Assembly (NCBI GenBank): GCA_027348305.1
Contig: DAIEPS010000057.1
Coordinates: forward strand, 1 to 9,972
Direction of reading: 5' to 3'
Length of the DNA stretch: 9,972 bases
Source of the DNA: Anaerolineaceae bacterium
GTDB taxonomy: Bacteria; Chloroflexota; Anaerolineae; Anaerolineales; Anaerolineaceae
Of this stretch, positions 6,686 to 9,972 are shown in pieces (the stretch's first letter is position 1; each line of letters opens with the position of its first letter). The notes under the pieces were generated by a model. It was not told the DNA's origin. It saw nothing but the letters and a program-made list of their open reading frames with translations, and made no database searches. Both the position numbers and the translations under genes were made by a program.

Positions 6686-7969
6686 TTGAAAAACAATAAA
6701 AACGACAAACAAGATCTAGGCAAAGTCATTCTGAATGAGATCACGGGCGAGGATCCCAAATCACCCAAAAAGAAGAAATCTTTTTGGAAGAAAATTGAGA
6801 TCCCGTTTCTGGCCATTATCACGGGATTGTTGATCGGCGGAATACTGATCGGCGCAACAAGTCAATCAGTTTATGCTGGCTTTGCAGTCAGCATCTGGAG
6901 TGGTTTTGCAGCCCTTGGTAAAGAAATCGGTACCGCATATTTTTCTTTATTCACGGGTTCATTGGGTAATCCAGTAACCATTATCCAGGCTCTCCAATCA
7001 GGCAATGCAACAGATATCCGTTTTGCCTTGAATCCGCTGTTGGAAAGCCTCGTAAAGAGTACACCCTACATCTTTGCCGGTCTGGCCTGCGCGCTGGCAT
7101 TCAGAGCAGGATTGTTCAATATCGGTGTTGAAGGTCAGTTATTTATTGGTGCAGCGGCAGCCACTTATGTCGGTTATGCCATAAAAGGACTGCCCAGTTA
7201 TATCCATATGCCCCTGGCCATCCTGGCCGGAGCAGCGGCAGGAGCACTCTGGGCCATCGTCCCCGGTCTGTTGAAAGCTTGGACAGGCGGCCATGAAGTG
7301 ATCAACTGCATCATGATGAACTACATCGCCTACCGCCTCACCACCTACCTGCTGACAGGGCCTATGACCCGGCCTGGCGGCGGCGGAATGCCGCTCAGCC
7401 CGATGATCGAAAAAAGCGCTTATATCCCCCAATTCTTCCAATCCCCGATCCGGTTTCACTTGGGCTTCTTCATTGCCCTGGCTTTTGCTGTGCTGGTCTG
7501 GTGGATCTTGTTTAAAACAACCTGGGGCTTAAACCTGCGCACGGTTGGCACCAACCCCCGTGCAGCAAAATATGCAGGCTTAAACATCACCAAGACCATC
7601 ATCGTGGGAATGGCCATGTCTGGCGCCCTGGCTGGTCTGGCTGGCGCAAATGAAATTCTGGCAGTCAACCACAGTATGGCAATCGGGTTGTCTTCAGGAT
7701 ACGGGTTTGACAGCATCGCGCTCGCACTGCTCGGCAACTCCCATCCGTTCGGGGTTGTTCTGGCAGCCTTGCTCTTCGGCGTCTTGAAAAACGGCGCTAC
7801 CAGAATGATGGTTGTTTCTTCAATCCCCATCGACATTGTCACCATCATCCAGGCTTTGATCTTAATCTTCATCGCAGCCCCTGCGATCATCCGCGCGATC
7901 TTCCACTTGCGCAGCTCAAAAGAAGACACCGCAATAGTCACCTTGAGCAGTTGGGGAGGAGGTAAATAA
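6686..7969 (+). CDS. Nucleoside ABC importer permease 1 (NupP/YufP-like)
   Basis: This is an inner-membrane channel subunit of the BPD_transp_2 family, 427 residues, translated from a TTG start. The first 36 residues are hydrophilic and include 11 lysines (KNNKNDK..., then SPKKKKSFWKK), followed by a first membrane helix at about 38-58. About eight to ten helices can be seen in all. Family marks are FRAGLFNIGVEGQLFIGA (about 139-156) and the cytoplasmic coupling segment VGTNPRAAKYAGLN later in the protein, which is expected to contact the ATPase. Known relatives are, as I recall, about 350 residues, so this one is longer, mainly because of the lysine-rich N-terminus and a segment at about 70-110. 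The gene sits between the ATPase (10 nt) and permease 2 (1-nt overlap), which fits one transport complex. No promoter of its own is seen. Confidence 0.9.
   Translation: MKNNKNDKQDLGKVILNEITGEDPKSPKKKKSFWKKIEIPFLAIITGLLIGGILIGATSQSVYAGFAVSIWSGFAALGKEIGTAYFSLFTGSLGNPVTIIQALQSGNATDIRFALNPLLESLVKSTPYIFAGLACALAFRAGLFNIGVEGQLFIGAAAATYVGYAIKGLPSYIHMPLAILAGAAAGALWAIVPGLLKAWTGGHEVINCIMMNYIAYRLTTYLLTGPMTRPGGGGMPLSPMIEKSAYIPQFFQSPIRFHLGFFIALAFAVLVWWILFKTTWGLNLRTVGTNPRAAKYAGLNITKTIIVGMAMSGALAGLAGANEILAVNHSMAIGLSSGYGFDSIALALLGNSHPFGVVLAALLFGVLKNGATRMMVVSSIPIDIVTIIQALILIFIAAPAIIRAIFHLRSSKEDTAIVTLSSWGGGK
7957..7962 (+). promoter_or_regulatory. Strong ribosome binding site of permease 2
   Basis: AGGAGG, within GGAGGAGGT (7955-7963), lies 6 nt before the ATG at 7969 and inside the end of permease 1. 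The stop and start overlap as TAATG. The strong site suggests efficient re-initiation, keeping the two permeases in equal amounts. Confidence 0.75.
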
Positions 7970-9246
7970 TGGCAGTCTCCACGACTACTATCCATCACCA
8001 AAAGATCAATGAGATTTCAAGCATCCGCAGATATGCTACCGGGGTGATCGAAATTCTTGTGGCAGTGTTCATTTATCTGGCGTTCACAGCAAAAATGGCT
8101 TCAGACACACTCACAACATTCGTCATGACCCCTGGCGGTCTGGATGTGGGCAAAATGGCTGATCTGATCGTACCCACCAGGATCACACTGATCATCCTCT
8201 CTGTTTTCTGCCTGATCATCGCCGGAATACAACTCATCAAAGGTTTTGGCAAATTGACCAACCTGATGGTTGGCCTAGTCTTCCTGGCCTTTATCTTTGG
8301 TTTTCTTTCGTGGCAGGCTGCAGGCAAGTCATTGAACCTGGCCGGCATGCTTTCCAGTTCAGTTCTGTTAGCGGTTCCAATTACACTGGGTGCATTTTCA
8401 GGTATATTATGTGAGCGAGCCGGTGTAGTCAATATCGCCATTGAAGGCATGATGCTTATGGCCGCCATGGTCAGCGCTCTGATGGGTTCGATCACACACA
8501 GCATCTGGCTTGGATTGTTGTTCGGGATCATTTCAGCCCTGCTGCTAGCTTTGCTGCACGGTGTGCTCTCAATCAAATACAAGATCAACCAGATCATTTC
8601 TGGAACTGTGATCAATATCTTCTCGACCGGCATCACCGCTTTCATCTCACAAAAATATTTGCAGGTGTTTCAACAACTCAATAACCCGCCGATGTTCACA
8701 CGTTTTGAGATCCCCCTGCTCTCAAAGATCCCACTAATTGGACCGATCTTATTCAACACGAATTTCTTTGTGTACTTGATGTTCATCATTTTGATTATCC
8801 TGCAGATCGCGTTATTCTCGACGCGCTGGGGTTTGCGCATGCGCAGCGTTGGCGAACACCCCAAAGCAGCGGATACATTGGGAATTAATGTCATCAAAAC
8901 CCGCTATATGGCCGTTCTTTTGGGCGGGCTGGTGGCAGGCATTGCAGGTTCCTTCTATATCCTCGGGTCTGTCGGACGTTTCGATGAAGGCATGACTGCG
9001 GGCAAAGGGTTTATCGGCCTGGCTGCCATGATCTTAGGCAACTACAATCCGATCGGCGCGCTTGGCGCCGGCATGTTATTCGGTTTTGCTGATTCGCTGG
9101 GTTCCAAGTTGTCGCTGCTCGGGAGTGTGATCCCCTCCACGCTGATGTCTACCGCACCTTATTTGATCACCATGATCGTGCTGGCAGGGTTTGTCGGCAA
9201 GGGCCATGTGCCCGCAGCGGATGGTGAACCCTATAATAAGGAATAA
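7969..9246 (+). CDS. Nucleoside ABC importer permease 2 (NupQ/YufQ-like), N-terminally extended
   Basis: This is the second BPD_transp_2 channel subunit, 425 residues. The core starts at about residue 125 and carries the family marks ERAGVVNIAIEGMML (from Glu149) and the coupling segment VGEHPKAADTLGINV in the second half, followed by a glycine-rich helix GGLVAGIAGSFYI. About 120 residues precede the core and hold three or so additional hydrophobic helices (about 24-41, 65-87, 95-112). Relatives such as Bacillus NupQ are, as I recall, near 320 residues and begin close to the core. The upstream part is in frame with no break, and the strong ribosome site at its ATG shows it is truly translated. 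The stop is followed by a terminator, so this is the last gene of the importer. Confidence 0.9.
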   Translation: MAVSTTTIHHQKINEISSIRRYATGVIEILVAVFIYLAFTAKMASDTLTTFVMTPGGLDVGKMADLIVPTRITLIILSVFCLIIAGIQLIKGFGKLTNLMVGLVFLAFIFGFLSWQAAGKSLNLAGMLSSSVLLAVPITLGAFSGILCERAGVVNIAIEGMMLMAAMVSALMGSITHSIWLGLLFGIISALLLALLHGVLSIKYKINQIISGTVINIFSTGITAFISQKYLQVFQQLNNPPMFTRFEIPLLSKIPLIGPILFNTNFFVYLMFIILIILQIALFSTRWGLRMRSVGEHPKAADTLGINVIKTRYMAVLLGGLVAGIAGSFYILGSVGRFDEGMTAGKGFIGLAAMILGNYNPIGALGAGMLFGFADSLGSKLSLLGSVIPSTLMSTAPYLITMIVLAGFVGKGHVPAADGEPYNKE

Positions 9247-9263
9247 GTACTTCATCGCTCACT

Positions 9264-9304
9264 CAAAAAATTTCTCCGTGTGATCTACACGGAGAAATTT
9301 TTTG
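9264..9304 (+). terminator. Terminator at the end of the importer operon
   Basis: CAAAAAATTTCTCCGTG (9264-9280) and its exact complement (9288-9304) form a 17-bp stem. An additional T-A pair leaves a GATCT loop. The A-run and T-run at the base make it usable from either strand. It starts 17 nt after the permease stop. Confidence 0.9.
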
Positions 9305-9313
9305 CCAAATCCC

Positions 9314-9343
9314 TTTAAAAATGGTGAAAAAATTGGTTACAAT
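9314..9343 (+). promoter_or_regulatory. Candidate distal promoter
   Basis: TTTAAA (9314-9319), an 18-nt spacer and TACAAT (9338-9343). If used for the gene at 9586 it would produce a leader of about 235 nt. The -10 box is good and the -35 is weak. Confidence 0.35.
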
Positions 9344-9381
9344 AATGCAGATTGAATATACAAGATCATTTTAGGGGATCG

Positions 9382-9397
9382 AGATATATAAATATCT
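9382..9397. repeat. Short AT palindrome
   Basis: AGATAT and ATATCT flank ATAA. It lies about 40 nt downstream of the distal promoter candidate. It could be an operator or chance in AT-rich sequence. Confidence 0.3.
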
Positions 9398-9529
9398 ACT
9401 TCATCCCATTTCTTATAGAATACATGCAATTCTTACTAAAAATCTTATCGTCCTCTTATATCACTCGTTTATGATATTTACTTGTATCCCCTTATTGGTA
9501 ATATCGGTTTATTGTGTCTTTTCGAGAAT

Positions 9530-9558
9530 TTGTCTCATTAGGCAAGTTCCGCTATTAA
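9530..9558 (+). promoter_or_regulatory. Candidate proximal promoter of the right-hand ABC gene
   Basis: TTGTCT (9530-9535), a 17-nt spacer and TATTAA (9553-9558), each matching consensus at four of six bases. The predicted start near 9565 leaves a short leader with AGGA (9575-9578) 7 nt before the ATG. Confidence 0.4.
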
Positions 9559-9585
9559 ACAATTCATTTTTCATAGGATAAAAGA

Positions 9586-9972
9586 ATGTCAACCATCAAA
9601 GTAGATCAAATTTCAAAATCCTTCGGAACCCAAAAAGCTGTCAATAATGTTTCATTCGAAGTTGAACCGGGTGAAATATTTGGCTTGCTGGGTCCTAACG
9701 GCGCCGGAAAAACTACCTCCATCCGCATTATTCTTGATATTTTTAAACCCGATACCGGCAAGGTTAGCATCCTGGGCGGACTGATGACCGAAGAAAAGAA
9801 GAACAAGATCGGCTACCTGCCAGAAGAACGCGGATTGTATCAGGACATCCCGCTGGATCGGTGTTTGGCGTACCTGGCCACGCTTAAAGGACTGGATGAA
9901 AACGAAGCCAAAAAACGCATTTCTGAATATCTTGAAAGATTTGACCTGGCCGATTCGAAAAAGAAGAAGGTT
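9586..9972 (+). CDS. ABC-2 exporter ATPase, YhaQ/NatA-like, partial at right edge
   Basis: The first 129 codons of a single-domain ATPase are present; the rest lies beyond the window. Walker A is GPNGAGKTT (36-44, Lys42). The Q-loop region reads IGYLPEERGLY (75-85), with Glu80 where Gln is usual. The LPEERGLY wording is typical of the YhaQ branch (COG4152), whose members work with a separate ABC-2 permease to export sodium, drugs or unknown substrates. The signature and Walker B motifs should lie just to the right. ATG at 9586 has AGGA 7 nt upstream and gives the family's usual N-terminus. It is not part of the importer operon, being separated by a terminator and its own upstream region. The next gene is expected to be an ABC-2 permease. 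Confidence 0.9.
   Translation, partial: MSTIKVDQISKSFGTQKAVNNVSFEVEPGEIFGLLGPNGAGKTTSIRIILDIFKPDTGKVSILGGLMTEEKKNKIGYLPEERGLYQDIPLDRCLAYLATLKGLDENEAKKRISEYLERFDLADSKKKKV

Larger units (their letters stand above)
9305..9585. other. AT-rich noncoding region before the right-hand ABC gene
   Basis: With the terminator, the gap between genes is 339 bases. The rest shows no open frame with a coding look and no RNA gene I recognise. It is clearly richer in A and T than the genes around it. It contains two candidate promoters and one short palindrome, listed separately, and a loose inverted pair (GATATTTAC at 9473-9481 and GTAATATC at 9498-9505). It may carry a long 5' leader or regulatory sites for the ABC gene at 9586. 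Confidence 0.6.

Overview
The window looks like a chromosomal segment of a free-living bacterium, most likely a member of the Chloroflexota (class Anaerolineae). This placement is an inference from style, not a database match. It rests on membrane-anchored TPR proteins with Thr-Pro linkers, a lipoprotein with an Ala/Pro-rich tether, moderate GC content, and some promoters placed so close to the start codon that the mRNA would be leaderless. No phage, transposon, CRISPR, tRNA or rRNA signal is visible.

Layout. Positions 1-1621 (minus strand) hold two consecutive TPR proteins of the same architecture: basic N-terminus, one membrane helix, TPTPTR linker, TPRs. The second one runs off the left edge. 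A 133-bp divergent intergenic region (1622-1754) carries back-to-back sigma70-type promoters and a 50-bp imperfect palindrome. Positions 1755-3736 (plus) hold trmD (tRNA m1G37 methyltransferase), translationally coupled by an ATGA overlap to an SLC45-like major facilitator transporter, followed by a strong hairpin terminator.

Positions 3852-9304 form a complete nucleoside-type ABC importer locus of the BMP/PnrA (NupNOPQ-like) family. In order it has a promoter, an operator-like near-palindrome, the lipoprotein receptor, an internal terminator, the double-NBD ATPase, two BPD_transp_2 permeases (the first starting with TTG, the second overlapping by one base), and a near-perfect 18-bp terminator hairpin. 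The receptor would catch a nucleoside outside the membrane, the two permeases form the channel, and the ATPase drives import. The terminator after the receptor gene offers a simple way to make more receptor than membrane complex.

Positions 9305-9585 are AT-rich noncoding sequence with two candidate promoters and a small palindrome. At 9586 a new gene begins and runs off the right edge: an ATPase subunit of a YhaQ/NatA-type ABC-2 exporter.

The window is mostly ordinary housekeeping and transport. I found no convincing new system. The points worth a second look are the leaderless-type divergent promoters, the palindrome between them, the unusual setting of trmD, the operator-like site at the importer promoter, and the extra N-terminal membrane region of the second permease.
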